From: Mariprofundus aestuarium
GTDB lineage: Bacteria > Pseudomonadota > Zetaproteobacteria > Mariprofundales > Mariprofundaceae
Direction: 5' to 3'
NCBI RefSeq assembly: GCF_002795805.1
Contig: NZ_CP018799.1
Span: 1,047,001 to 1,111,000 of the forward strand
DNA length: 64,000 nucleotides
Numbering within the stretch: position 1 is the stretch's first letter; each line of letters opens with the position of its first letter. Below, piece after piece: positions 18,331-27,788 of this stretch. Made by a program: the position numbers and the translations under genes. The notes beneath the pieces were generated by a model, which saw nothing but the letters and a program-made list of their open reading frames with translations, made no database searches and had not been told where the DNA came from.

Positions 18331-20517
18331 TTACCGTTCTGAGCTTTCCTTCTGGCGGTAGTCATTAATATCGACCTGTTTCTCATCCAGGAACCTCTGC
18401 CCGTAGTTTAGGTAGAGCTTTCTATCGACAAACAGATCGAAGATGTCGGGATCAATATGCCCTTCATTTTTCATGCTTTCCAAGATCGACATCGCTTTTG
18501 AGAGAGGCATAGGGGCTTTGTAGGGACGGTCCATTGCGGTCAGGGCTTCAAAAATATCCGCTACACCCAGAATACGGGCCTGAATGGACATCTGATCACG
18601 CGTAAGCCCGTTGGGGTAACCCTTGCCATCCATTCGCTCATGATGACCGCCGGCAATCTCAGGAACATTGCACAGATGTTTGGGGAAGGGGAGCCCTTCG
18701 AGCATACGGATGGTAGAAACAATATGGTTGTTGATAATCTCCCGCTGCTCATCAGTCAGTGTTCCCTTTTCAACATTCAGGTTATATACCTCATCCTCTG
18801 TAATGAATGGGTGAACTTTTCCGGAACTATCTCGCCAGGGGTACTTTGCTGCGATAGCGCGAATCCGGGCCTGTTTTTCCGGCGCCATGAATTCGCCACC
18901 CGTATTACACTGGTGCAGAAAGGCGATATCTTCATCAAGCTGCGACCAGGACTCCTGTAGCCGCTCAACGATTGAATCCGGCTCTTCATCCAGCCTCTGC
19001 TGAAGTTTTTCGATGAGCATATCGCGCCTTACCACTTCATGGCGCAGATCCAGAAGATTTATACGGTCATAAATGCATTCCAGCTTCGTTGATTTATCAA
19101 CGATATGGACCGGTGTCGTGATCTTACCGCAGTCATGCAGCATGGCTGCAATTTTCATCTCATACATCTCTTCTCTTGAGAGGTTGAAATCGCCAAGTGC
19201 GGATTGCTTTTCATCATTTGCAGCCTGAGAAATCATCATCGCCAGTTCAGTGACACGACGGCAGTGGCCACCGGTATAGGGTGACTTTTCATCAATGGAT
19301 TTGGATATGACATTAATGAAAGATTCCAGCAGCAGCTGTAGCTCTTCATTGAGCTGTTTGTTGGTCAGAGCAACAGCGGCTTGTGAGGCGAATGATTCTG
19401 CCAGTTGCTGATCCTCTGCTGAGAAGCTGATGATCTCGCCGCTGACCGGGTCTGTAGCATTAATCAGCTGGAGAACACCGATCAGCTCCTTCTTCTGGTT
19501 ATGCATTGGCACGGTCAGGAATGACTGGGAGTGGTAGCCGTTTTTGGCATCGAAAGTTTTAGTGCCGGTGAAGTTATAGCCATCGGCTTGATATGCATCC
19601 GGGATATTGATGGTGGTGCTGTGCAGCGCCACATTGGCTGCAACAAGGTGGTCATTGGGCTGGCCACGCATATTGTAAAGGGGGATAGGCTCAATGTTGG
19701 TCAGGTTGCCGTCAGCACTGCTTAAATGAATATCCAGAGAGTCGGTTTGCATGACCTCGAAATAGAGCTTGTTTTCCCTGTGCAGATAGAGGGTGCCTGC
19801 ATCGGCATATGTAAGTGATTTGGCACTGATCACTATCTCCTTGAGCAGCTCTTCAGTGCTCTCCTGTGATGATAAGGAAATGCCGATCTGATTGAGCTGT
19901 GTTACGCGGTCGAGAAGCTTCGTGGACTCTGCATTCATGCGCGAATTGGTGATATTTGTTCCCGCCTGAAATGCCAGTGCCTCAGCCAGAAGAAGGTCCG
20001 CTTCTGAGAATGACTCAATATTGCCACTCTCTTTATCAATGCTGTTGATAAGTTGCAGAACGCCGATGACATCCCATGTTTGATTGTGAATGGGTAGTGT
20101 CAGCAGTGACCTTGTCCGGTAATTCATCTTTTCATCAAACTTCTTAATGCCTGATATTCGAACGCCTTCTGCAGCATAGACATCCGCAATATTGGAGCTG
20201 CTATTTTCCAAGGCTGCCCGGGCAGCAAGATTTTCCTGATTCGGAGTACCTTGCTTGTCATACAGGGGGATGGGGTCGAAAGAGGAGGTCTTCTCAGAGG
20301 CCTCTACATGTGAAATGTTCAGCGACTCATTCTGCATGACTGAAAAGTGGAGATGCTTATCGCTACCCAGCAGGTAGATGGTGCCACCATCAGCCCCGGA
20401 AACCTTCCGGGCCCCAGTCAGCAAAGAAGAGAGCACATCGCCCGTACTCTGTTTCGTGGCAAGCGTATGCGCGATGTTCTGAAGTTCCGAGAACCGGGTA
20501 AGCAGCCTGCCTTTCAT
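18331..20517 (-). CDS. double-GAF HD-GYP cyclic-di-GMP phosphodiesterase
   Basis: 728-aa cytoplasmic protein. Two tandem GAF domains (about residues 15-190 and 215-395) are paralogous to each other: both contain a TIYL/TLYL strand, a Q(N/T)(E/D)SL segment, an IPLY segment and an IGVLQLIN strand. They are followed by an HD-GYP domain with the metal motif MLHDCGKI and the HHERMDGKGYPNGL motif that gives the family its name. The predicted reaction is hydrolysis of c-di-GMP. The domain is unusually long because of an insertion (about residues 480-570) between the HD and GYP parts. A good AGGAGAAG precedes the ATG. It is the last gene of the minus-strand CHASE2 cyclase cluster. Confidence 0.93.
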   Translation of the reverse strand: MKGRLLTRFSELQNIAHTLATKQSTGDVLSSLLTGARKVSGADGGTIYLLGSDKHLHFSVMQNESLNISHVEASEKTSSFDPIPLYDKQGTPNQENLAARAALENSSSNIADVYAAEGVRISGIKKFDEKMNYRTRSLLTLPIHNQTWDVIGVLQLINSIDKESGNIESFSEADLLLAEALAFQAGTNITNSRMNAESTKLLDRVTQLNQIGISLSSQESTEELLKEIVISAKSLTYADAGTLYLHRENKLYFEVMQTDSLDIHLSSADGNLTNIEPIPLYNMRGQPNDHLVAANVALHSTTINIPDAYQADGYNFTGTKTFDAKNGYHSQSFLTVPMHNQKKELIGVLQLINATDPVSGEIISFSAEDQQLAESFASQAAVALTNKQLNEELQLLLESFINVISKSIDEKSPYTGGHCRRVTELAMMISQAANDEKQSALGDFNLSREEMYEMKIAAMLHDCGKITTPVHIVDKSTKLECIYDRINLLDLRHEVVRRDMLIEKLQQRLDEEPDSIVERLQESWSQLDEDIAFLHQCNTGGEFMAPEKQARIRAIAAKYPWRDSSGKVHPFITEDEVYNLNVEKGTLTDEQREIINNHIVSTIRMLEGLPFPKHLCNVPEIAGGHHERMDGKGYPNGLTRDQMSIQARILGVADIFEALTAMDRPYKAPMPLSKAMSILESMKNEGHIDPDIFDLFVDRKLYLNYGQRFLDEKQVDINDYRQKESSER

Positions 20518-20545
20518 ACAACTTCTCCTCTTAGGCTATTGATGA

Positions 20546-21427
20546 TCATCGGTTTCCAGGGTTGCCCATCACAGTCATAAATCGATGATCCCTATTCCTG
20601 ATATGGAATGGTACATCCCTTGCGAGCTTCTCTGAAATGATTCTTGCGCGTTGTCTGGGGTTGCCGTGGGTGCCGGATACCCCTGTGCCTATGCTGCTAA
20701 GTTTGCTCAGAACACGTGGAAAGCGGGTAGGGTCGTAACCCGCGGTGCGCAGCATGGACAGTGCCACCAGATCCGCCTCTTGCTCTTTTGAGCGGCTGTA
20801 ACCCTTGGCGGCAAAATCGACCATCATGCCCGAAAGGTTGTTCAATCCGCCGGCAAGATCTGCCAGTTTTTTCACATCTTCCGATGCATATCGATCACTC
20901 GCTTCACTGAGAATATCCTTCATCAATTTGTCCCTGTACTGCTTTTTGACCGAACTGATGGGGTGATCGAGAACGAGGTGGGATATTTCATGCGCAAGAA
21001 TCGCTGCCAGTTCGTCCTCGCTCTCCGTTTTTGCGACAAGCGCGGTAGTGATAAAGATGAATCCGCCCGGCACAGCATAGGCGTTCACACGGCCTGGTTC
21101 ATCGAGCACAATAAAGTGGTAGCCTGCATAGAGCTCCGGCCTTGCCGAGGCCATTGCCAGGGTCTGGCCGATTGCAGAGACGTAGTTCTGCAGACCCTTC
21201 CGGCTGAGCAGGCGGTGATCTGACAGCAGGCGTGCGCCGCTGGCGCGCCCGATGTAATAACGTTCCTCTTCGGAAAATGACCGTGTTGCCTTGGATACGG
21301 TCTGGCCGTATTCAAGTACCTTGCCTACATCAATGTTCTGTAAATCTTCGAGACTGAAGTTAAAGGCGTGGAGTGCAGATGCCGGGAATAGCAGCAGTAT
21401 TAGCAGAGCAAGGGGTTTTCTACTCAT
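20546..21427 (-). CDS. periplasmic M48 metallopeptidase
   Basis: Zinc protease, 293 aa, with signal peptide (MSRKPLALLILLLF through about residue 20, ALHA-F) and the HEISH zinc motif. A downstream EQEADLVAL supplies the third ligand. It is similar to the BepA/YfgC and LoiP-type M48 proteins that act on outer membrane proteins. I chose the ATG at 21427 because GGGGAG sits 7 nt upstream and the codon overlaps the stop of the SH3 gene (ATGAGTAG). ATG 21433 and TTG 21442 are alternatives. Confidence 0.9.
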   Translation of the reverse strand: MSRKPLALLILLLFPASALHAFNFSLEDLQNIDVGKVLEYGQTVSKATRSFSEEERYYIGRASGARLLSDHRLLSRKGLQNYVSAIGQTLAMASARPELYAGYHFIVLDEPGRVNAYAVPGGFIFITTALVAKTESEDELAAILAHEISHLVLDHPISSVKKQYRDKLMKDILSEASDRYASEDVKKLADLAGGLNNLSGMMVDFAAKGYSRSKEQEADLVALSMLRTAGYDPTRFPRVLSKLSSIGTGVSGTHGNPRQRARIISEKLARDVPFHIRNRDHRFMTVMGNPGNR

Positions 21428-21923
21428 TTGCATACTCCCCAAGCCTTCCTTCCTTGCGGAAACCCTTCAGGCTTGTTTCAGGGCGTGTCACGGTGGAAAC
21501 CTGTTCGGCCCTGTCCATCAGGTCGTAACGCAACCTTCTGTTCTTGCGGTTTTCCCTTTCGACCTCAGGCGAGAAACCTTTGGTGGCAGCAGCCATATCC
21601 GACTGGGTCACTTCCCCGGAGCGGGAAAAGCTTGTGAAGCCTGTGGATTTTACTACTGATTTTGATGAGATATAACCAGTGTTGCGACCGTCATTGACCT
21701 TATAGTAGATGCCTGAAGTGCCAAGATAGGTGACAGCTGCGCCTTTTGGAAGGGTTCTGATTAAGCTGCTGCCAAAGGCTCTTGGCGCACTTTTCATGAC
21801 CGCTTCGGAGAGTGCGATGCGCAGAGTACTTCCTTTGTTAATATTGTCCGCTGCACAGGCTGGCGAGAGAAGCAGGAAAAAAGCGGCCAGACTGCTACTT
21901 AGAATCAGCTTTAAATACACCAT
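21420..21923 (-). CDS. periplasmic bacterial SH3-domain protein
   Basis: 167-aa exported protein. The signal peptide spans about residues 1-24 (ends ACA-A). One SH3b-like domain (about 30-95) has the KGAAVTYLG and YYKVNDGRNTGYI strands. A charged C-terminal tail rich in Arg/Glu follows. SH3b domains often bind peptidoglycan. It is sandwiched between the CHASE2 cyclase and the M48 peptidase with overlaps on both sides, so the three are made together. A role in sensing envelope state is inferred. Confidence 0.8.
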   Translation of the reverse strand: MVYLKLILSSSLAAFFLLLSPACAADNINKGSTLRIALSEAVMKSAPRAFGSSLIRTLPKGAAVTYLGTSGIYYKVNDGRNTGYISSKSVVKSTGFTSFSRSGEVTQSDMAAATKGFSPEVERENRKNRRLRYDLMDRAEQVSTVTRPETSLKGFRKEGRLGEYANE

Positions 21924-24021
21924 TCCAATCTCCTTGGGATTCTGTTTTATCCAACGCCTCTATTCTGCGCAGAAATTCGATTGCGGGTGGGTCGCCCGGA
22001 ACCTGATCGAACACTGCTGTGAAGTTTGTCTTTGCAGAGACGAAGTCACCTTTACGATAGCATGTTAAACCCTCTTCGAACAGCAGGGTGGCGGCTAAAC
22101 GGTTTTCTGCAACGTCGCCTTTTTTGCCAAGAAGCTCATAAACATGAACCGGTTTTTTCTTGCCAACCACCTGAATGGCATCGAGCTCCCTGACGGTGAA
22201 CTGATCGCCTGCAAGGACCTTGGTTTTTTGCGAAATCATCAGATGGGTGCCGTAGAACTTGTTTGCCGCCTCAAGACGGGAAGCGAGATTCACGGCATCG
22301 CCCATGATGGTGTAGTTCATGCGGGTGCGTGACCCCATATTACCCACCAGCATCAAACCGCTGTTGATGCCCATTCGTACGTAGAGTTGATCCTTGCCTT
22401 CAGCAGCCCATTTGCCGCGCAGCTCTTCAAGCCTCTGCTGCATCTCCAGTGATGCCAACAGGGCAAGGTGGGCATGATCATCCCTGTAGATCGGGGCGCC
22501 CCAGAAGGCCATGATCGCATCACCCTCAAACTTATCTACGGTGCCGTGATACTTGCCGATGATGTCGCACATTTCGGTGAGGTACTCATTGAGCAGCGAG
22601 ACCAGCTCTTCAGGCGTTAGCTTCTCAGAGATCGTTGAAAAACCTGCAATATCGGAAAAGAAGGCGGTCATGGTCCTAACCTCACCACCGAGTAACAGGC
22701 GTTCAGGATTATCGACCAGTGCCTTCACCACATCGGGTGAGAGGTACTGGCCGAATGCACTGGTAACAAAGTGGCGCTGCCTGGCCTCAACCATATAGTT
22801 AGAACCGGTCGCCAGAATAAAGCAGCCGATGAGGTTGACCGAGGTTGCCGCCATATCGATCAGCATGCCATGGTGTTTGAACAGGTATACCGCAACACCA
22901 TTGACCAGAAGTAAAAGCAGGAAGGTGAAAGAAAAACCGGTGGTGGCGCGGTACTTGGCTGCAACAAAGGCCAGGAGCATGGAGGTGAGAAAGAGAATGG
23001 GCAGCACATATACCGCCTCATATCGACTCACCAGAAAGCCACTCTCCAGAATATTATGGATCGCGGTGCCATGGTAGTGAGCGCCGGGATCATTCGCCTT
23101 GTTGAACGGGTTAGGTCTGAAATCTTTCAGTTCGGTCGCATCGGCCCCGATAATAACGACCTTGTCTTTAAACAGCGCCGGGTCGTAGTAGGGGGCGTCA
23201 CCCTCATCCATTCTGATCTGTGACTTGATGACCCTAAGTAAGAGGTATTTGTCGTAGATGCTGGAGTCGCCAAAATAGAGGGGGCGTGCCATGCCTTCGG
23301 AATCAAGCGGAATCCGCCGCTGGACCGAGGGGCCGGAGAGCAGCAGGTCGCTTCCCTCCATTTGATAGGAGGTAATGTTGAGTATAGAGGCTGCTGCAGC
23401 AAGAGAGAGTGAGGGATGGTAGCGATTGCCGCTGCGGACCAGCAGGGGGATACGCCGGCCAACCCCATCACTATCCTGCACAAACTTTACATCCCCAAGC
23501 CCTTTTGCATGGTTTGTGAGTTCTGAAACAGGTGCTCTCAGGTAAGGGGTGTCATGAAACATCTTTTCATCAGCACCTTCAACATGTAACGCGAACCGTT
23601 CTGTTATCAGCCTGTTATTCTCTGCTGCTTTTTCTGACATGCTGCTTTGGCGATTGCTGGAGAGTTTTGCCAGTATGACGCCTGCATCCTCGATGGCATT
23701 TCCGAAGCCGGTATCATCTTCAAGACCATGCACTGATCTCTCCGTGAAAATCATATCGAAAACAATTTCGCTGGCGCCTGCGTTTTTCAGGAAGCGTACC
23801 GCTTCAGCGTAAGCGGAGCGCGGCCAGGGCCAGCTGATACCGTCCACCTCGTCAGCCTCGATCAGGCTGGCATCAGTGATCAGAAGGTATACGACAGGTT
23901 TGCTGGCAGGGGGTGAAGAAAACTGGATTTGCAGCAGGTCTGATAAGGCATCGTGGGCAGATTGAAAGGCACCACTAAGGTAGAACATGGATAGTAACGA
24001 GGTGAATGCCATGCATAACAA
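21895..24021 (-). CDS. CHASE2 adenylate/guanylate cyclase
   Basis: 708-aa membrane protein. An N-terminal TM is followed by a large periplasmic CHASE2 domain (about residues 30-330), three TM helices (about 335-410) and a class III cyclase domain (about 450-640). The cyclase has FSDIAGFS with the first metal Asp, KFEGDAIMAFWG with the second Asp and substrate Lys, and MNYTIMGDAVNLASRLE carrying Thr plus the Asn/Arg transition-state pair. This fits adenylate cyclase. A TPR-like tail follows. The start is uncertain: TTG 24021 or ATG 24012. The open frame extends to about 24087 without a better start, and that extension adds hydrophobic and basic residues typical of a TM start. Confidence 0.9.
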   Translation of the reverse strand: MLCMAFTSLLSMFYLSGAFQSAHDALSDLLQIQFSSPPASKPVVYLLITDASLIEADEVDGISWPWPRSAYAEAVRFLKNAGASEIVFDMIFTERSVHGLEDDTGFGNAIEDAGVILAKLSSNRQSSMSEKAAENNRLITERFALHVEGADEKMFHDTPYLRAPVSELTNHAKGLGDVKFVQDSDGVGRRIPLLVRSGNRYHPSLSLAAAASILNITSYQMEGSDLLLSGPSVQRRIPLDSEGMARPLYFGDSSIYDKYLLLRVIKSQIRMDEGDAPYYDPALFKDKVVIIGADATELKDFRPNPFNKANDPGAHYHGTAIHNILESGFLVSRYEAVYVLPILFLTSMLLAFVAAKYRATTGFSFTFLLLLLVNGVAVYLFKHHGMLIDMAATSVNLIGCFILATGSNYMVEARQRHFVTSAFGQYLSPDVVKALVDNPERLLLGGEVRTMTAFFSDIAGFSTISEKLTPEELVSLLNEYLTEMCDIIGKYHGTVDKFEGDAIMAFWGAPIYRDDHAHLALLASLEMQQRLEELRGKWAAEGKDQLYVRMGINSGLMLVGNMGSRTRMNYTIMGDAVNLASRLEAANKFYGTHLMISQKTKVLAGDQFTVRELDAIQVVGKKKPVHVYELLGKKGDVAENRLAATLLFEEGLTCYRKGDFVSAKTNFTAVFDQVPGDPPAIEFLRRIEALDKTESQGDWNGVFKADSK

Positions 24022-24360
24022 CAGCAGCCGGGGAGTGCTTGAGGCACTCCGCTTAACTGCTACAGAGGGGCCAAGATTAATCTCCGACTACCTGATGCTG
24101 AAACAGCTGGTGCTGATGACAGCAGGAAAATCGAAGGAGGGACTCCTCCTGAGCACTTCTGGCACAAAGCTTTTTAAAGAGGGCTGAGTTTGATCGTTTT
24201 AACATACTACTATTCTAGACCAACATCTGATCATTTTCATGAATAATCCCAAATCCAACCCTTGGAAAATAGCCCGGATCAGGGAATTTAACTTTCACTA
24301 TTCAAATAACCCTAAGATGCAGGCATTTAAATAAGGGGTGACGGAGGTGTGAAGCTGTTG
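24022..24360. other. intergenic region with a small hairpin
   Basis: This separates the cyclase gene from the ubiK-like gene, both on the minus strand. It contains a perfect 7-bp hairpin at 24032-24050 (GGAGTGC / GCACTCC, 5-nt loop) immediately upstream of the cyclase start. No T-run follows, so it may affect translation of the cyclase rather than terminate. No promoter could be called and no RNA gene was recognised. Confidence 0.5.
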
Positions 24361-24618
24361 TTAATGGGAGAGTTTTTTGAGCTGGGCTTCCAGTTCGGCA
24401 ACCCGTGAATCCAGAGCATGCAACTCCTCTTTCGCTTTTCTCAGCATTGCTTCCTGCACCTGCATGCGTTCATGCGTAACGACATCGAACTGTGACAGGG
24501 CATTTTCGACAATGCTGCGTACCTGTGCTTCGGCACCCTGTTTCAGGCCGCCAAGCATGCGAATGCCACCGGCAATTTTCTCCGCAATATCATCCAGTGG
24601 TTGCTGATTATCTGACAT
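24361..24618 (-). CDS. ubiK: UbiK-like (BMFP/YqiC) accessory factor
   Basis: 85-aa cytoplasmic protein. The family pattern is clear: an N-terminal helix (IAEKIAGGI), a linker helix (VRSIVENALSQFDVVTHERMQVQEAML) and a C-terminal coiled coil (LDSRVAELEAQLKKL). UbiK assists aerobic ubiquinone synthesis through UbiJ and the Ubi complex. The gene lies 3 nt after a lipoprotein gene in a minus-strand run that also contains ubiX, which suits a ubiquinone role. GGAG precedes the ATG. Confidence 0.78.
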   Translation of the reverse strand: MSDNQQPLDDIAEKIAGGIRMLGGLKQGAEAQVRSIVENALSQFDVVTHERMQVQEAMLRKAKEELHALDSRVAELEAQLKKLSH

Positions 24619-24621
24619 CTT

Positions 24622-25251
24622 CTACTCCGATTTACTCAGGATTATTTTTCTTTTCTGCTTCTCGTCATCGTCAATAATAGTGCCTTTCAGGTAGGCGGTC
24701 TCTCCTGAAGGCAGCTTGACCTTCAGCCACTGTTTGACGTTGCTGTTGCTTGCTTCAAGGCGGGCACCAGGGCGAGCCCATCCAACACGTGGTGATTTAC
24801 TGCTGGGGTCCTGTCTCAGGCTGTTGTACTTCTTGGCATCGAAGCGGGCCTTCTTTGGAAGGTTCTGCAGTTGGCCATCAATCATCTCGATGATGGCATG
24901 TTCAACCGATGCTTCACGCGTACTCTGCTTGGCCTTTACATAAACTGTGGTCAGCGCAGGCGTCTGTATTCTCAACGTGATTTCACCATCGAGACGTTCG
25001 TTGCCGAAACCTATGCCGTAACCCCCGTCACTCTGGATCTCCAGTATATCAACATCCAGTTTCATTGCCTGAAGACTCTTCTGCACGGCAGTCAGAGTTT
25101 TGCGCATGCTGGCGGGATAACTCCTCTCTTCACCTACAAACTGACTTCCCACAAACTCAAACAGTGTACCGGGGATGGCGGACACAGCAGATAAGGCGAC
25201 ACAGCCTGAGCACGAGAGAAGCAGGAGAACGGCTACAGTCCGAAGTATCAT
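24622..25251 (-). CDS. DUF3568-type lipoprotein with SH3-like tail
   Basis: 209-aa lipoprotein with signal MILRTVAVLLLLSCSGC and the lipidated Cys at residue 17. The central region (about 45-125) resembles DUF3568. The C-terminal part (about 150-195) looks SH3b-like, with WLKVKLPSGETAYLKG. ATG 25251 overlaps the ubiX stop as ATGA. ATG 25263 with an upstream GAGG is an alternative that adds four residues. It probably sits at the inner face of the outer membrane. The function is unknown. Confidence 0.78.
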   Translation of the reverse strand: MILRTVAVLLLLSCSGCVALSAVSAIPGTLFEFVGSQFVGEERSYPASMRKTLTAVQKSLQAMKLDVDILEIQSDGGYGIGFGNERLDGEITLRIQTPALTTVYVKAKQSTREASVEHAIIEMIDGQLQNLPKKARFDAKKYNSLRQDPSSKSPRVGWARPGARLEASNSNVKQWLKVKLPSGETAYLKGTIIDDDEKQKRKIILSKSE

Positions 25252-25871
25252 GATGTGCCCCATTGCTTTGCCTCAGGGTTAGAGATGTTCAGGTGGTCGA
25301 ATACGCGATCAACGAGAAAGTCGGTGATCTCTTCAAGCGATTGGGGACGATGATAAAAAGCAGGCATGGCTGGCATTATATCTACTCCCAAACGGGAAAG
25401 CTTCAGCATATTTTCCAGGTGAATGGACGACAGCGGTGTTTCCCGGGGCACGAGGATCAGCTGTCGCCTCTCTTTAAGTATCACATCGGCAGCACGTTCA
25501 ATCAGGTTGTCCGATAAACCTGCTGCAATCCGGCCGAGCGATCCCATCGAGCAGGGGATGACCACCATGCGCTTGATGCCTGCAGAGCCTGAGGCGGCGG
25601 GTGAAAACCAGTCGTTCAGTTCATAGCAGCGAATAAGAGAGGAGGGGATATCAAGGTGGCTGGATAGTGCTGTAACCGTAGCGTCCGTTCCACCGGGGAG
25701 TTCCAGATCAGCTTCCTGTTTGAGCACTACCCGTGCAGCATCAGAGAGCAGAATGTGCTGTGGTACGCCTGCCAGGGCAAGACGCCGAATCAGTCGCAGG
25801 CCATAGGCAGCACCTGATGCGCCGGTCATGGCCACGATTACCGATTCCTGATGTGTGCCGGTGTTACTCAT
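25248..25871 (-). CDS. ubiX: UbiX flavin prenyltransferase
   Basis: 207-aa flavoprotein that prenylates FMN with dimethylallyl phosphate to make the cofactor for UbiD decarboxylase in ubiquinone synthesis. Family signatures present are VAMTGASGAAYGLRL at the N-terminus (FMN binding), PCSMGSLGRIAAGLSDNLIERAADV in the middle, and LVPRETPLSSIHLENMLKL. The length is normal. It overlaps the DUF3568 lipoprotein gene. No ubiD is in the window. The 137 bp between its start and lptB contain no recognisable gene. Confidence 0.93.
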   Translation of the reverse strand: MSNTGTHQESVIVAMTGASGAAYGLRLIRRLALAGVPQHILLSDAARVVLKQEADLELPGGTDATVTALSSHLDIPSSLIRCYELNDWFSPAASGSAGIKRMVVIPCSMGSLGRIAAGLSDNLIERAADVILKERRQLILVPRETPLSSIHLENMLKLSRLGVDIMPAMPAFYHRPQSLEEITDFLVDRVFDHLNISNPEAKQWGTS

Positions 25872-26008
25872 GATCTGCCGCCCTTGAATTTACTGTTGCC
25901 TGAAACTGTAAAAGATATTCAGATAAGGGCAATGCCCGGTATTCCTGTTTCATCATCCCTTGCCGATCGCCACTCTTACTCTCCGGAGCCTTCCAGCAGT
26001 AAGTGAAA

Positions 26009-26740
26009 TCACATTGAGAAGCTTTCTCCAAGATAGAGGCGGCGGGCATCAGGATGGGCAATAACCTCATCTGAAGTGCCGTGCACGATGATCTCTCCAG
26101 CACTCATTAGGTATGCCCGGTCGCAGATAGAGAGCGTGTCGCGGACATTATGGTCGGTAATAAGGATGCCGATCCCCTTGGTTTTCAGCTCGGCGATAAT
26201 GGCCTGAATATCCTCAACAGCAATCGGATCGACACCTGCAAACGGCTCGTCCAGCAGCAGGAAACGTGGCTTGCTGACCAGAGCACGGGCAATTTCGGTG
26301 CGCCGGCGCTGACCGCCCGACAGGGTATAGGCTTTCTGGTCCTTCACCCCTTCAATACCGAGTTCGATGAGAAGGTTTTCCAGCTCCTCCTCAATCTGCA
26401 GATCCGGAAGGTTCAGCGTTTCGAAGATGGCCAGCAGGTTTTCACGAACAGTCAGTTTACGAAAGATACTCGCCTCCTGCGGCAGGTAGCCGATGCCGCT
26501 GCGAGCTCGTAAATGCATCGGTTGTGCCGTGATATCTCGATCATCAAGTGAGACCTGGCCGCTGTCGGCGGTAATCAGCCCGCATACCATGTAGAAGCTG
26601 GTGGTTTTTCCTGCCCCATTCGGCCCTAGCAGGCCGATGCATTCTCCGGAGAAGAGGTCGATATCGACGCCAGAAACCACCTGTTTGTTGCGATAACTTT
26701 TACACAATCCTTTGGCGGAGAGGTGGTGGACAGTACTCAT
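26009..26740 (-). CDS. lptB: LPS export ATPase LptB
   Basis: 243-aa ATPase of the LptB2FGC complex, which extracts lipopolysaccharide from the inner membrane. Walker A GPNGAGKTTSFYM is near residues 39-51, the signature LSGGQRRRTEIARAL near 140, Walker B LLLDEPFAGVDPIAV, and the TDHNVRDTL H-loop region typical of LptB. The ATG overlaps the lptA stop (ATGA). The gene order kdsD-kdsC-lptC-lptA-lptB is the classical one. The rpoN gene that often follows lptB is absent. Confidence 0.96.
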   Translation of the reverse strand: MSTVHHLSAKGLCKSYRNKQVVSGVDIDLFSGECIGLLGPNGAGKTTSFYMVCGLITADSGQVSLDDRDITAQPMHLRARSGIGYLPQEASIFRKLTVRENLLAIFETLNLPDLQIEEELENLLIELGIEGVKDQKAYTLSGGQRRRTEIARALVSKPRFLLLDEPFAGVDPIAVEDIQAIIAELKTKGIGILITDHNVRDTLSICDRAYLMSAGEIIVHGTSDEVIAHPDARRLYLGESFSM

Positions 26741-27210
26741 TTTACTTTCCTTTTCTGGGCAGGAGTGTGTGGCTCATCTGAATCGATGGTCATATGCGTT
26801 CGGCCGCCCTTGTCAGGTTGAACAACGGTTTTTTCACGAGCCATGTCATGTACGATGGTTTCACCCTCAATGCGGTTGCCTGCCTGTTCCAGTACGGCAT
26901 GGCCAATCAGGGTCAGGATATTATTCTTTTGATCCAGAATCGCTCTGTCCGACCTGCCGGTGATATCTTTCTGGAGGAGTCGGATATGGCCGAAGGCTTC
27001 TGCCCGATCCAGCTTGTTGTTTTTATAGTAGGCAAGAAGCCTGTCACAATAAATCTCGAAGTCATCTCGCTTTAGGTGAACCTTATTGATGAATTCCGCC
27101 CGTTCGCTTTTATGCAGAAAGGTCATCTTATCCGATTCAATCTCCATCGGCCCGGCCCAGAGCTGGGTCGGTATTAGAAAGAGTACTACGATTGCCAGAA
27201 TCCTGATCAC
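26737..27210 (-). CDS. lptA: LPS transport periplasmic protein LptA
   Basis: 157-aa bridge protein with signal peptide (MIRILAIVVLFLIPTQLWAG) and a beta-jellyroll OstA domain (MEIESDKMTFLHKSERAEFI through LEQAGNRIEGETIV). GTG at 27210 was preferred: it overlaps the lptC stop as TAGTG and has AGGGAG 7 nt upstream. The longer ATG start at 27228 would add six residues before the signal peptide. A basic, Lys-rich C-terminus follows the domain. Confidence 0.9.
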   Translation of the reverse strand: MIRILAIVVLFLIPTQLWAGPMEIESDKMTFLHKSERAEFINKVHLKRDDFEIYCDRLLAYYKNNKLDRAEAFGHIRLLQKDITGRSDRAILDQKNNILTLIGHAVLEQAGNRIEGETIVHDMAREKTVVQPDKGGRTHMTIDSDEPHTPAQKRKVK

Positions 27211-27776
27211 TACTTCACTCCCTGCCATTTCGGATCGCTATCCTGAATCCAGATGCCACCATCTACAGTGATCCGGTCACTGCTTCGCTGCAAGTGCATA
27301 TCTTTACCCCTAGCCGAGATTGTTTTCCCCTTGATGGAGAAGCTCTCGGGTATGTGGACTTCATCCATCGTACTGTCGTAGATCAGCGACTCTGTCTGCA
27401 TCGCCCATCCTTCGTAGTTGACGTTCACCTGGCTCTGAAAGTGGATATTACGCTGCAGAGGTTCAAACCATGCCTGCTCACCGTTGATGATCACCTCACG
27501 ATTCTGCTGGGTGAAGAGTGTCAGCACAGGCAGGATCAGATGCATTTTTCCATCCAGCTGCTGCTTGGCCTCTTTGGCACGCAATTGCCAGATAATTTTC
27601 CCATCCTTGCGTTCGACAATAACAGGACTCTCCACCTCGGTTTTAGGCTTCTCGGTTGATTCCGTTGCTTTATCAACCTCTGCTGGGCCTGAGAACCACA
27701 TCAGGACAATGGCCAGTATGATGCTTCCCACTGAAACAGTGAGACTAGCCCATTTTGCCCATCGCCAGATTTTCAT
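27210..27776 (-). CDS. lptC: LPS export protein LptC
   Basis: 188-aa bitopic protein. One N-terminal TM (about residues 11-30) and a periplasmic OstA-like jellyroll domain (about 55-165) are present, containing IIWQLRAKEAKQQLDG and a MDEVHIPESFSIKG strand. It passes LPS from LptB2FG to LptA. It overlaps lptA and lies 12 nt after kdsC. Confidence 0.9.
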   Translation of the reverse strand: MKIWRWAKWASLTVSVGSIILAIVLMWFSGPAEVDKATESTEKPKTEVESPVIVERKDGKIIWQLRAKEAKQQLDGKMHLILPVLTLFTQQNREVIINGEQAWFEPLQRNIHFQSQVNVNYEGWAMQTESLIYDSTMDEVHIPESFSIKGKTISARGKDMHLQRSSDRITVDGGIWIQDSDPKWQGVK

Positions 27777-27788
27777 CAGGGGGCTGTA

